Below, one piece after another: positions 44,267-52,555 of a stretch of 64,000 bases of DNA. The position numbers were made by a program, and so were the translations under genes. The stretch comes from SHLQ01 sp033344795 (GTDB lineage Bacteria; Actinomycetota; Acidimicrobiia; Acidimicrobiales; SHLQ01): NCBI GenBank assembly GCA_033344795.1, contig JAWPMS010000001.1, positions 4,402,001-4,466,000 of the forward strand, read 5' to 3'. Below the pieces are notes generated by a model. The model searched no databases. It was given only the letters and a program-made list of their open reading frames with translations, and was not told the origin of the DNA. Position 1 is the stretch's first letter. Each line of letters starts with the position of its first letter.

Positions 44267-44491
44267 ATGGAGATGACACGAGTGGTTGGCCGCCATCTAG
44301 GACTCCTCGGAGTCCACGTGCGGCGAACAATCCGTGACCGAATGGTCGATGACCGAGGCGAAGGCGTCATATCGATGGCGATCGCCATCCTGATCATCGC
44401 CACGATTGGCGCGGCCATGTACCTGTTGTTCCAGGGCCTGGCCGAATCGACCGGAAACAAGGCCGAAGACCAGATCAACAACATCGGCTGA
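44267..44491 (+). CDS. Small Flp-pilin-like protein
   Basis: A 74-residue protein with one hydrophobic helix (VISMAIAILIIATIGAAMYL, about 36-55) after a basic N-terminus and DDRGEG. Position and size fit the major pilin of actinobacterial Tad loci. AGAGGA just before ATG 44267 supports the start. The usual prepilin pattern of Gly followed by Glu at +5 and Tyr at +6 is not seen after DDRGEG, so processing may differ or this may be a minor subunit. Nine nt separate it from the next gene. Confidence 0.75.
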   Translation: MEMTRVVGRHLGLLGVHVRRTIRDRMVDDRGEGVISMAIAILIIATIGAAMYLLFQGLAESTGNKAEDQINNIG

Positions 44492-44499
44492 CGCACCCC

Positions 44500-44895
44500 G
44501 TGACGACGCCGTCTGGTCGGCGAACGAGTCGACACAATGAAGCTGGCGCAGGCATCTTGAGCGCGTCTCTCGGCCTGTTGGTCTTCTTCGCGCTGCTCGT
44601 CTTCGCGGTGCAGGTGATGTACAACCTCTACGCCACATCGGTGATCACGAGCCTTGCGCTCGATGCGGCTCGTGACGTGGCCGAACGAGATGGGTTGTCA
44701 CCGGCCGAGGCCGAAGCCGAGTTTCGAGATCATGTGAGCGGCAATGTCGACTTCGACATCCTCGTCACCGGCGAGACAGTGCAGGCATCCGTTCAATGGG
44801 AGACGCGCTCCTTGTTTCCGTCGTTCGGCGACGCTCGCGCCTTCGGGGTGCTCGACCGCACGTTCGAGGTGCGCCTCGAGGAGCAACAGGAATGA
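44500..44895 (+). CDS. TadE-like pseudopilin
   Basis: A 131-residue protein with a hydrophobic helix at about 18-40 (GILSASLGLLVFFALLVFAV) followed by ALDAARDVAERDG and a beta-rich outer domain. That layout is TadE. GTG 44500 starts it, and its stop overlaps the next start (ATGA). It is probably processed and assembled with the pilus, or helps initiate it. Confidence 0.82.
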   Translation: MTTPSGRRTSRHNEAGAGILSASLGLLVFFALLVFAVQVMYNLYATSVITSLALDAARDVAERDGLSPAEAEAEFRDHVSGNVDFDILVTGETVQASVQWETRSLFPSFGDARAFGVLDRTFEVRLEEQQE

Positions 44896-45347
44896 CCCAG
44901 TCACTTCGCCACCGACTCAGGGATGAACGCGGCGTCGTCGCCGGTTCCGACATGTTGCTGTTTGGATTTCTGGCGTTCGTTCTGAGCTCGCTGGTGATCG
45001 TGAACGTGTGGACGGTCATCGACGCATCGCTTGCGGTCTCCTCGGCTGCACGTGAAGGTGCTCGGACCTATGTCGAGTCCGATCCGAACACCGCATGGGC
45101 CGACGCTCGCGCCCGGATGGATGAGGTGATGGCCGACTATGGCCGCACCGATCGAGCGGTCCCACCGAACGCGCCGGCGATCGCCGCATACGAGCGGTGC
45201 GCGGTGGTGACTATCACGGTCGAATACGACGTTGCGCTGATCAACCTGCCCCTCTTCGGCGACTTCGGTTCGCTGACCCGGATCGATGCTTCCCACAGCG
45301 AACGCATCGACCCCTATCGCAGCGGCGACTTCGAGGGCACATGTTGA
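44892..45347 (+). CDS. TadE/TadG-like pseudopilin
   Basis: A 151-residue protein: DERGVVAGSDMLLFGFLAFV leads into a helix (about 18-40), then SSAAREGARTYVESDP, the typical TadE repeat-phase helix, and an outer domain with one Cys near the middle and one at the C-terminus (DFEGTC). ATG 44892 overlaps the previous stop; a longer frame upstream is a shadow. It is the second of three TadE/G-like genes in a row. Confidence 0.82.
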   Translation: MTQSLRHRLRDERGVVAGSDMLLFGFLAFVLSSLVIVNVWTVIDASLAVSSAAREGARTYVESDPNTAWADARARMDEVMADYGRTDRAVPPNAPAIAAYERCAVVTITVEYDVALINLPLFGDFGSLTRIDASHSERIDPYRSGDFEGTC

Positions 45348-45811
45348 TGTTGACCCGCCTCCGCCGCTCGAGGTTTGCGCGTTCCGGCGATGACCGCGAC
45401 CGCGGTCAGACCCTTCTGTTGGCGCCCATCGGGCTGATCATCGTGGTCTTTCTCGGCGGCGCAACGCTCGAGGTTGGGGCGATGCATCTGAGACAGCGAC
45501 AGCTCGACGATCTTGCCGACTCGATTGCAAACGATGCAGCGACCGTTGGGTTCGACATCGAGTCATTTCGCGATACCGGCGAGCTTTCGATCGACGTCGG
45601 CGCGGCCAACTCGGTCGTCGGCACCTCGATCGCGATTTCGAACCTGCCAGAAGCGCAATCATCAGGGGTCGTCGTCGTCCCTGGTCCGGAGCCCTCCGCA
45701 ACGATCGTGCTCACGTACACACACGAATTCATTCTTGGCCGAGCAATCCTTGGCGCCTCGACTGAACTGACCGCCGCGGGTGAAGCGGCACTGGTTCCCT
45801 CAAACGCATGA
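45341..45811 (+). CDS. TadG-like protein
   Basis: A 156-residue protein: DRDRGQTLLLAPIGLIIVVF gives the membrane helix (about 23-45), then LRQRQLDDLADSIANDAATVG, as in TadG/Flp-linked Rv3654c-type proteins. GAGGG 5 nt before ATG 45341 supports this start; ATG 45347 overlapping the previous TGA is an alternative. It completes the trio of pseudopilin-like proteins. Confidence 0.8.
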   Translation: MLMLTRLRRSRFARSGDDRDRGQTLLLAPIGLIIVVFLGGATLEVGAMHLRQRQLDDLADSIANDAATVGFDIESFRDTGELSIDVGAANSVVGTSIAISNLPEAQSSGVVVVPGPEPSATIVLTYTHEFILGRAILGASTELTAAGEAALVPSNA

Positions 45812-46551
45812 GAAGATTCCTCACCCCTCCCCCCGCTCGTGCGGTCCTTTCGCTCGTCGCGTTGGCAGCGCTGATCCTGTCGCTGCACAGCCTCTCGAGG
45901 CTTGGCCTTCGCGGACCAACCGGCCCGAGCCGAGCCGAACTGTCGGCCTGGTTCGATGACCCGATCGTCGCGGTCGCCACGATTCTTCGATGGATGGCAT
46001 TGGTGATGTCGTACTACCTCGCGGCGGTGCTGCTGGCCGTCGTGGCAACACGGAACCAGCTCGATGACTCACCGCTGCGCTTCGTCGTTCCCGCACGGTT
46101 CGCAACCGCGGTTGGCCTGTTCATCGGATTTGGAGCGGTCGCGGTTCCCCTGACCGCTCACATGGCGTCCCCATCTCAGCCGATCGAGTCCGCAGCCGTC
46201 GACGACCTACGTCTCACAAGACTCGACGACTCGCTCACACTGGAACGCGTGCATCCGGGCCTCCCACGCGACCGGCCGGTGCCAGAAACGGGCGGACCAG
46301 CCGAGAGGCGAACGAGCAGACTCGATGTCGACGACTCCTGGACGGTTGCGCCAGGAGATTCGTTCTGGGCTATCGCTGACGAGCACCTGCAGGATACGTG
46401 GGAGCGCGACGTCACCGAAGCCGAGGTCGCGACGTATTGGAAGGTTCTGATCGAAGCCAACGTGGATCGACTCGTGGAGCCTGGAAACCCTGACCTGCTC
46501 TATCCCGGGCAGGTTCTGACCCTGCCTGAGGTACGACCACATCGTCGCTGA
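45808..46551 (+). CDS. Membrane protein with C-terminal LysM domain
   Basis: A 247-residue protein with three hydrophobic segments (about 12-32, 53-86 and 92-118) and an outer LysM domain at about 175-245 (WTVAPGDSFWAIADEHLQD to LLYPGQVLTLPE). The LysM contains an extra insertion with many acidic residues. LysM binds peptidoglycan. Its overlap with the TadG-like gene (ATGA) places it in the Tad operon, so it may anchor the pilus machine to the wall. The same arrangement occurs in other actinobacterial loci. Confidence 0.85.
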   Translation: MRRFLTPPPARAVLSLVALAALILSLHSLSRLGLRGPTGPSRAELSAWFDDPIVAVATILRWMALVMSYYLAAVLLAVVATRNQLDDSPLRFVVPARFATAVGLFIGFGAVAVPLTAHMASPSQPIESAAVDDLRLTRLDDSLTLERVHPGLPRDRPVPETGGPAERRTSRLDVDDSWTVAPGDSFWAIADEHLQDTWERDVTEAEVATYWKVLIEANVDRLVEPGNPDLLYPGQVLTLPEVRPHRR

Positions 46552-46553
46552 GA

Positions 46554-46580
46554 CCGCCCGTTGGATCGAGCGGAGGGCGG
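46554..46580. terminator. Hairpin between the Tad locus and the BldD-like gene
   Basis: CCGCCC (46554-46559) pairs with GGGCGG (46575-46580) around a 15-nt loop, between two convergent stops. No T-run follows on either strand. Confidence 0.3.
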
Positions 46581-46590
46581 AACGGTGTGA

Positions 46591-47139
46591 CTAGGCGATT
46601 GCCTGCGGTACGTAGCTCAGGCCGAGAGCATCGATTCGTGGTGCAGCACCGTCGATGCCGGTTCCAAGAATTGCGGCGAGCGCTTGCAGATCGTCGCGGC
46701 GAATCGTGAGCACACGACCGTTGAAGTCCTGTCGCTGCACCTGAATCATCGTCAGGTATCGAGACAACATGTCGGCCTCGGGGCCGGACAACATCTCGAG
46801 CTTGGTGAGATCGATCGTGATCGACGAACCAGCAGGACGCGTGGGACGCTCGCGAAGATCGATCGTGTCATCGACCTCGACGCCGAAGTCCGGAGCGCCT
46901 TCGATCGGAAGCAGCTGATCGACAGGAACGCTGTAGAACGCTGCAAGCTTGCGGAGCCGCGGCACCGAGATGGCTCGCTCGCCACGTTCGTACGCACCGA
47001 GGACGGAAGCCTTGAATTCCTGATCGGAGTTTGCTTCCACTTCCTGGAGCGAAAGGCGCTTCTGGCGGCGAATAGCCCGGAGACGTTCGCCAACTTTTCG
47101 GCTGTAGTCGTCTGGCGTGTTGTCGTTGTTATCGTCCAT
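46591..47139 (-). CDS. BldD-like regulator with cyclic di-GMP binding motif
   Basis: A 182-residue regulator. The XRE helix-turn-helix (about 12-78) matches the BldD pattern: GERLRAIRRQKRLSLQEVE, GAYERGERAISVPRLRKLA, FYSVPVDQLLP. The C-terminal domain keeps R136-Q-D138, eight residues, then R147-R-D-D150, an exact RXD-X8-RXXD. In Streptomyces BldD this motif binds a cyclic di-GMP tetramer that dimerises the protein. ATG 47139 is preferred over a start 14 codons upstream. It converges with the Tad locus; the 162 nt upstream of it (47140-47301) hold a direct repeat GTGTC-TAGG-GTGTC and no gene. Confidence 0.9.
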   Translation of the reverse strand: MDDNNDNTPDDYSRKVGERLRAIRRQKRLSLQEVEANSDQEFKASVLGAYERGERAISVPRLRKLAAFYSVPVDQLLPIEGAPDFGVEVDDTIDLRERPTRPAGSSITIDLTKLEMLSGPEADMLSRYLTMIQVQRQDFNGRVLTIRRDDLQALAAILGTGIDGAAPRIDALGLSYVPQAIA

Positions 47140-47301
47140 CGGATCCCTCACCGTGTCCGTGCCCAACCGGCACTTCCTCACGTCACATTTCTCGCCCTGC
47201 GCAGCGCAATCACCGCAGACAGTGGCGACGTGTTGGACACCCTAGACACAATCTCCGGGCGCCTCCAAAACGAACGCCCAAGGAATCTTGGCCCAGTGAG
47301 A

Positions 47302-48006
47302 TCACCGAACGTCGGCGCGATTGCTCCTCGCCGCCGCGCAGAGCAGTGTTCCCGCCGCGATCGCTGCTGTTTCTGCTCGCAGCACCGTGTTGCCAAGGCT
47401 CACGGATTCCGACGCCGCTTCGAGTTCAGCGGGTGACCAGCCACCTTCTGGTCCTATCGCGACCGACCGGTGAACAGGAGAAATCTCCGGACCACCGAAC
47501 TGGGCAATCGCCACTCCGGGCCTCGACAACCACTCGTGAGAGGCCAGCACTGCTTCGAGGTGAGGCAGGCGAACTCGATGACTCTGCATGGCGGCTTCAC
47601 GTATGATCCGCTGCCACCGTCCTCGCGTTCGCTCCACCTTCGTCTCGTCCCACTTGACAATGCTTCGTTCAGCGGCCAGCACGACGATGCGGTCGATGCC
47701 GAGCTCCGTGAGCTTTTGAAGGACGAGCTCGGGTTTGTTCCCCTTCACGAGAGAGAAGGCGATGGTCAGCTCTTCGTCGCGCGGTTCGATGTGATGGATC
47801 TCGCCGTCGGGGCTGATCGACCCCGACGAGTGAAATCGACCAGGGCGCCAAGATCCGGCGCCATCGCTCACGGTCAATACGTCGCCGTCGCGCATCCGAA
47901 GGGACTTCGAAAGGTGAGCCAGGTCATCATCTCCGACGACCATCGCGTCGAGTGAATCGACGAATACGTGCGGGCCAGCGCTTCCCGCCAACCCGCCTTG
48001 GGTCAC
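47302..48006 (-). CDS. rsmE: 16S rRNA (uracil-1498-N3) methyltransferase RsmE
   Basis: A 234-residue SPOUT methyltransferase that methylates U1498 of 16S rRNA. The knot motifs are visible: AIGPEGGWSPAELE and LGNTVLRAETAAIAAG. The N-terminal PUA-like domain and the KGNKPELVLQKLTELGIDRI segment are present. GTG 48006 overlaps the dnaJ stop (GTGA). It is the last gene of hrcA-dnaJ-rsmE. Confidence 0.94.
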   Translation of the reverse strand: MTQGGLAGSAGPHVFVDSLDAMVVGDDDLAHLSKSLRMRDGDVLTVSDGAGSWRPGRFHSSGSISPDGEIHHIEPRDEELTIAFSLVKGNKPELVLQKLTELGIDRIVVLAAERSIVKWDETKVERTRGRWQRIIREAAMQSHRVRLPHLEAVLASHEWLSRPGVAIAQFGGPEISPVHRSVAIGPEGGWSPAELEAASESVSLGNTVLRAETAAIAAGTLLCAAARSNRADVR

Positions 48007-49127
48007 TTGAAAGCCGACTTCACCTTGCGGAAGAAGCCGGGATCCGACGGCGCGACGTGCTCGGCTCGCGATTCGGCGAACTGTCGAAGCAACGATTCTT
48101 CTTCCTCAGTGAGATCGGTCGGGGTCTTCACGATGAGTTCCACGATCAGGTCGCCACGTCCACGTCCGTTCACGTGGGGCACTCCCATCGCCCGAAGCCT
48201 GAACCGGCGACCCGAATTCGTACCGACCGGCACGAGCAACGTCTCGGGTTCCTCGAGCGTCGGGATCTCGAGCTCGGCGCCAAGTGCCGCTTGGGCGAAT
48301 CCGATCGGCTGACGGAGAATCAGATCGTCACCATCTCTGGTGAAGAGCTCGTGGTCGCGCACCGAGATGTGTACGTAGAGGTCGCCCTGGCCTCCCCCGC
48401 GTGGCCCTGCCGCTCCACGTCCGGTGAGTCGCAGCGTGGAACCCGAGTCGACTCCTGCCGGGACGTCGACGGTGTAGTTCACATCTTCGATCTGGCGGCC
48501 TTGGCCCTTACATGCATGGCAGGGCTCGTCGATCGTCTTGCCCTGTCCGCCACAGGACGGGCACTGGCTTGCGGTGACCATCTGTCCGAGAATCGATTGA
48601 CGGACGCGCTGAACCTGACCTGAACCTGCACATTCTGAGCACGTGCTCGTACCGGTTCCTGGCTCGGCGCCCGTGGTCTCACAAGGTTCGCAAGCAACGG
48701 CGGTTCGAACGGTGACCAATTGTTCGCCACCGAAGACCGCTTCGCTCAGATCGATCTCGAGAACGGTTTCGAGGTCTTCGCCGCGTGGCGGACCGCTGGG
48801 TCGTCCGCCGCCACCGAAGGGGCTGCCGCCGCCACCGCCAAAGAACGTGTCGAAGATGTCGCCGAGGTTCGCGCCGAATGGCCCGCCCCCCTGGCCCCCA
48901 CCTTGGCCGCCCAAACCATCGTCACCGAATCGGTCATACCTGGCGCGACGGTCAGCGTCACCGAGCACCTCGTACGCGTTGGCCACTTCTTTGAAGCGCG
49001 CCTCGGCATCGGGATCGTCGGGGTTCTGGTCGGGATGAAACTGGCGCGCAAGCTGACGGTACGCCTTCTTGATCTCGGCTTCGCTGGCCTGTGTCGACAC
49101 GCCCAGGATGTCGTAATGATCTGCCAT
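48003..49127 (-). CDS. dnaJ: Chaperone DnaJ
   Basis: A 374-residue type I J-protein that delivers clients to DnaK. The J domain (1-70) has the HPD of RQFHPDQNP. A Gly-rich region follows. Four CxxCxGxG zinc motifs are present: CEPCETTG, CSECAGSG, CPSCGGQG and CHACKGQG; the first has Thr where Gly is usual. The C-terminal client-binding domain is complete. Its start overlaps the hrcA stop (TGATG), a Streptomyces dnaJ2-like arrangement. Confidence 0.96.
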   Translation of the reverse strand: MADHYDILGVSTQASEAEIKKAYRQLARQFHPDQNPDDPDAEARFKEVANAYEVLGDADRRARYDRFGDDGLGGQGGGQGGGPFGANLGDIFDTFFGGGGGSPFGGGGRPSGPPRGEDLETVLEIDLSEAVFGGEQLVTVRTAVACEPCETTGAEPGTGTSTCSECAGSGQVQRVRQSILGQMVTASQCPSCGGQGKTIDEPCHACKGQGRQIEDVNYTVDVPAGVDSGSTLRLTGRGAAGPRGGGQGDLYVHISVRDHELFTRDGDDLILRQPIGFAQAALGAELEIPTLEEPETLLVPVGTNSGRRFRLRAMGVPHVNGRGRGDLIVELIVKTPTDLTEEEESLLRQFAESRAEHVAPSDPGFFRKVKSAFK

Positions 49128-50122
49128 CAGCCCTCGCTCAAACGTTTGCCGAGCGATTGCGAGACGACCGCGACCGCTGCCATGGCATGGGGGTAGTTCA
49201 TTCGGGTTGGCCCCAGGAGGCCGATCGTGCCGCTCTGGTTGCCTTCACCGGTGAACGGGGCGACGACAAGCGAGCAGTCGGCCAGTGGATCGACGCCGGT
49301 TTCGTTGCCGATGGCAACGGACAAACCACGATCCATGACGTCGCGAAGAAGGCTCACGACCACGAGTTGTTTCTCGAGGAGCGACAGGACTTCTCGCACC
49401 GTGTCGATCGTGCCGAAGGAGGACGGAAGCCGTGCGAGACCTCCGACGTAGAGGTCACCGGCGACGTTTTGGGCCGTGAGGACTGCATGGGCTGTGCCAA
49501 CAAGTCGATCGGCAACCGAATTCCCGCTTGGTTGCGGCACGGCCGCGTCGTCGATCGTTCGCCCGACCATCGCAGCCATGAGGTGACCGGTCGCCATGGC
49601 GATCGCGACCTCGTCGATCTCGTCGACGACCTCGATGGTGCTCTTCTCGACGGTTCCGTCCGACAACACCATGACGGCCAACATGACGAGGGGGGCGAGT
49701 TTCACCAATTGCACAGACCGCACCGTGGACAGGTCACGGTCGGGGGCCACCACTACGGAGGCGACGCCGGTCATTTCCGAGAGCAGCCGAGATGTTCGGT
49801 CGAGCATCTCTTCGATCTCGCCGTGCGTGTGGTCGAAGAAATCCTGCACCCGCTCGGTCTCGTTTCGGTCGAGATCGGGTTCCTGAATCGCATCGACGAA
49901 AGCGCGGTAGGCCTTTTCGGTCGGCACTCTGCCAGCGCTCGTGTGCGGCTGGGTGAGATAGCCCTGCTGGTCGAGGTGGCCCAATTCGTTGCGAATCGTT
50001 GCGGAAGACACGCCGAGGTCAGCTACCTCAGCAACGAGCGACGAGCCAACGGGCTCGGCGGTCTCGATATAGGTCTCTACAACGGCGCGGAGAATCGCCA
50101 TCTTCCGGTCATCCAGCATCAC
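49127..50122 (-). CDS. hrcA: Heat-inducible repressor HrcA
   Basis: A 331-residue repressor that usually binds CIRCE operators before groE and dnaK genes. The N-terminal winged helix shows KMAILRAVVETYIETAEPVG, then VSSATIRNELGHLDQQGYL and the turn TSAGRVPTEKAYR. The GAF-like middle and C-terminal region are normal in length. It leads the operon hrcA-dnaJ-rsmE. I see no CIRCE (TTAGCACTC-N9-GAGTGCTAA) in the 169 nt before it. Confidence 0.95.
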   Translation of the reverse strand: MMLDDRKMAILRAVVETYIETAEPVGSSLVAEVADLGVSSATIRNELGHLDQQGYLTQPHTSAGRVPTEKAYRAFVDAIQEPDLDRNETERVQDFFDHTHGEIEEMLDRTSRLLSEMTGVASVVVAPDRDLSTVRSVQLVKLAPLVMLAVMVLSDGTVEKSTIEVVDEIDEVAIAMATGHLMAAMVGRTIDDAAVPQPSGNSVADRLVGTAHAVLTAQNVAGDLYVGGLARLPSSFGTIDTVREVLSLLEKQLVVVSLLRDVMDRGLSVAIGNETGVDPLADCSLVVAPFTGEGNQSGTIGLLGPTRMNYPHAMAAVAVVSQSLGKRLSEG

Positions 50123-50248
50123 GAGACAGGCTACAAGTCATGCCCACTGCAAGCGCGCTGCCACTAGACGGATCCCATCCGCCTCGTATCCCGGGTGGCT
50201 CGAAGCTGCGAAGCCGGTTCGAGCGAAAATGGGTGCACCGTCCGCAGT

Positions 50249-50282
50249 CGGGTCGAGGAGCGAAGCGACGGATCCCGACCCG
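50249..50282. repeat. Hairpin after lepA with a dispersed 20-mer in its loop
   Basis: CGGGTCG (50249-50255) pairs with CGACCCG (50276-50282). Most of the intervening loop is CGAGGAGCGAAGCGACGGAT (50254-50273), which matches 19 of 20 bases of the unit repeated at 59909 and 59957. It follows the lepA stop, so it may end lepA transcripts. Confidence 0.4.
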
Positions 50283-50291
50283 CGGAAAAGA

Positions 50292-52076
50292 TCAGTCGTC
50301 CAACTTGAGGGCGGACACGAACGCTTCTTGAGGAATCTCGACGCTGCCGATGTTCTTCATGCGTTTCTTGCCCTCCTTCTGCTTCTTCAGGAGTTTGTTC
50401 TTTCGCGTGATGTCGCCGCCGTAGAGCTTCGCCGTGACGTCCTTGCGGTACGCCTTGACGGTCTGACGGGCGATGAATCGGCCACCGATCGCTGCTTGGA
50501 TCGGCACGTCGAACTGCTGGCGAGGAATGAGTTCCTTCAGCTTCTCGGTCATCTTGCGCCCGTACTCGTATGCCCGATCGTCGTGCACGATCGTCGAGAA
50601 TGCATCGACGGGTTCGCCCGAAAGCAAGATGTCGACCTTGACCAACTTCGATTGCTGCATGCCGTCTGGCTCGTAGTCGAGGCTGGCGTAACCCTGCGAT
50701 CGGCTCTTCATCTGGTCGAAGAAGTCCATGACGACCTCGGCGAGTGGCACGCGGTATCCGAGCTCGACCCGCTCGGGCGAGAGGTACTCCATCTTGAGCA
50801 TCTCGCCACGACGGCTCTGACAAAGATCCATCATGGCGCCCGTGTAGTCGGTCGGAGTCACCACGCTGACCTTCAACATCGGCTCTTCGATGAAATCGAT
50901 CTCGGCGCCATCGGGAAGCTCGGACGGATTGTCGATCAGGACCTCTCGACCGTCGGACCGATGCACGTTGTACTTCACCGACGGTGCGGTCGAAATCAGG
51001 CTCAAACCGAACTCGCGCTCGAGGCGCTCGCGAACGATCTCCATGTGCAGCAATCCGAGGAACCCACAACGGAAGCCAAACCCGAGTGCGCCAGAGGTCT
51101 CTGGTTCAAAGGTGTACGACGAGTCGTTCAGGCGCAGGCGCTCGAGGGCCTCGCGCAGTGCCGGGTACTCATCGCCGTCGATCGGATACAGACCGCTGAA
51201 GACCATCGGTAGGGGTTCGTGGTAACCGTCGAGCGCTTCCTCGGCAGGCCCGACGGCGTTGGTGACGGTCTCACCGGAGCGGGCCTCGCCGACGTCCTTG
51301 ATCCCGGCAATGAGATAACCGACCTCGCCGGCGCCGAGCTCTTTGACCGGTTCGTTGTCTGGCGACCGGACACCGATCTCTTCGATCTCATGGGTCGCTC
51401 CGGCCTGCATGAACAGCGCCTTGCTTCGTGACTTCAGCGAACCATCGACCACCCGGATCGATGAAATCACGCCGCGGTACGGGTCGAAGTGGCTGTCGAA
51501 GATCAGTGCCTTCGTCTTGCCGTCGGGGTCGCCGGCGGGGGCCGGGGTACGTTGCACAACGGCGTCGAGCAGTTCGCCAACGCCCTCGCCGGTCTTCGCG
51601 CTGATCCGGAGAATGTCCTCAGCCGGAATGCCCAGCACGTTCTCGATCTCTTCGGCGTACTTGTCGGGCTCGGCGGCGGGCAGGTCGATCTTGTTCAGCG
51701 CTGCGACGATCTCGAGGTCGTTCTCGAGCGCCAGGTAACAGTTGGCCAACGTCTGCGCCTCGATGCCCTGCGCCGCATCGACGACGAGAATGACGCCTTC
51801 ACATGCTGCGAGCGACCGCGAAACTTCGTACCCGAAATCGACATGGCCCGGCGTGTCGATCAGATTGATGATGTGGCCGTCCCAGTCGAGCCGCACCGAT
51901 TGCAGCTTGATGGTGATGCCGCGCTCGCGTTCGAGATCCATCGAATCGAGATATTGCGCCTTCATGTCTCGCATCTCGACCGCACCCGTGAGTTCCAGCA
52001 TGCGGTCGGCAAGTGTTGATTTGCCGTGATCGATATGCGCGATGATCGAGGTGTTGCGAATGAGCGACTGATCCAT
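50292..52076 (-). CDS. lepA: Elongation factor 4 (LepA)
   Basis: A 594-residue translational GTPase acting on stalled or back-translocated ribosomes and in ribosome biogenesis. G1 is AHIDHGKST (about 14-22), then RGITIKLQ, DTPGHVDF and NKIDLP, with domains II, III, V and the LepA-specific C-terminal domain that ends in the basic KRMKNIGSVE segment. The start ATG 52076 is the family start; the frame stays open 133 codons upstream over rpsT. It is divergent from rpsT. Confidence 0.96.
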   Translation of the reverse strand: MDQSLIRNTSIIAHIDHGKSTLADRMLELTGAVEMRDMKAQYLDSMDLERERGITIKLQSVRLDWDGHIINLIDTPGHVDFGYEVSRSLAACEGVILVVDAAQGIEAQTLANCYLALENDLEIVAALNKIDLPAAEPDKYAEEIENVLGIPAEDILRISAKTGEGVGELLDAVVQRTPAPAGDPDGKTKALIFDSHFDPYRGVISSIRVVDGSLKSRSKALFMQAGATHEIEEIGVRSPDNEPVKELGAGEVGYLIAGIKDVGEARSGETVTNAVGPAEEALDGYHEPLPMVFSGLYPIDGDEYPALREALERLRLNDSSYTFEPETSGALGFGFRCGFLGLLHMEIVRERLEREFGLSLISTAPSVKYNVHRSDGREVLIDNPSELPDGAEIDFIEEPMLKVSVVTPTDYTGAMMDLCQSRRGEMLKMEYLSPERVELGYRVPLAEVVMDFFDQMKSRSQGYASLDYEPDGMQQSKLVKVDILLSGEPVDAFSTIVHDDRAYEYGRKMTEKLKELIPRQQFDVPIQAAIGGRFIARQTVKAYRKDVTAKLYGGDITRKNKLLKKQKEGKKRMKNIGSVEIPQEAFVSALKLDD

Positions 52077-52140
52077 GACCTGGTAGACGGTACTGTCATT
52101 CGTCGGCACTTCCGGCCGACATGTCCCGACGCCTGAGCGG

Positions 52141-52168
52141 TTGCGAAGGCCCGAGGCGACGGTATCAT
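52141..52168 (+). promoter_or_regulatory. Predicted rpsT promoter
   Basis: TTGCGA (52141-52146), 16 nt, TATCAT (52163-52168). It gives a leader of about 43 nt to the rpsT start. A hairpin GTCGGC/GCCGAC (52102-52120) lies upstream, within the lepA side of the region. Confidence 0.5.
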
Positions 52169-52217
52169 GATGCGCTGGCCCGAGGGACGGGTCAAACAAG
52201 TTGAGGAACACGTCGCC

Positions 52218-52487
52218 GTGGCAAACATCAAGAGCCAAATCAAGCGCAACCGTCAGACGGAGAAGCGCAACGCTCGTAACCGCGCAATCCGTGCTGAACT
52301 CCGCACACGCACTCGTTCCGTGATCGAGGCAGCCGAAGCTGGCGCCGATGACACCGACGAGAAGCTCAAGCTCGCTATCAAGCGCATCGACATGTCGGTC
52401 ACCAAGGGCACGATGCACAAGAACACCGCTGCTCGCACGAAGAGCCGTCTGACGAAGCGTGTTCGCAGCCTGCAAGAAGCTTCGTAA
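52218..52487 (+). CDS. rpsT: 30S ribosomal protein S20
   Basis: An 89-residue basic, helical protein binding 16S rRNA early in 30S assembly. The S20 pattern ANIKSQIKRNRQTEKRNARN and the end KNTAARTKSRLTKRV are clear. GTG 52218 gives the expected VANIKS start, with TGAGGAA about 9 nt upstream; ATG 52167 would add 17 unrelated residues. rpsT divergent from lepA is common in actinobacteria. Confidence 0.96.
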   Translation: MANIKSQIKRNRQTEKRNARNRAIRAELRTRTRSVIEAAEAGADDTDEKLKLAIKRIDMSVTKGTMHKNTAARTKSRLTKRVRSLQEAS

Positions 52488-52555
52488 CTAGCTCTGCAGC
52501 GAGCGGTGCCGCACCGTTCGATTCGCGAAAGTAATACCGGCTCAGCGAGGCTTCG

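Noticed and set aside
50123..50291. CIRCE operator before hrcA
   Set aside because: Read on both strands; no TTAGCACTC-N9-GAGTGCTAA or close variant was found.
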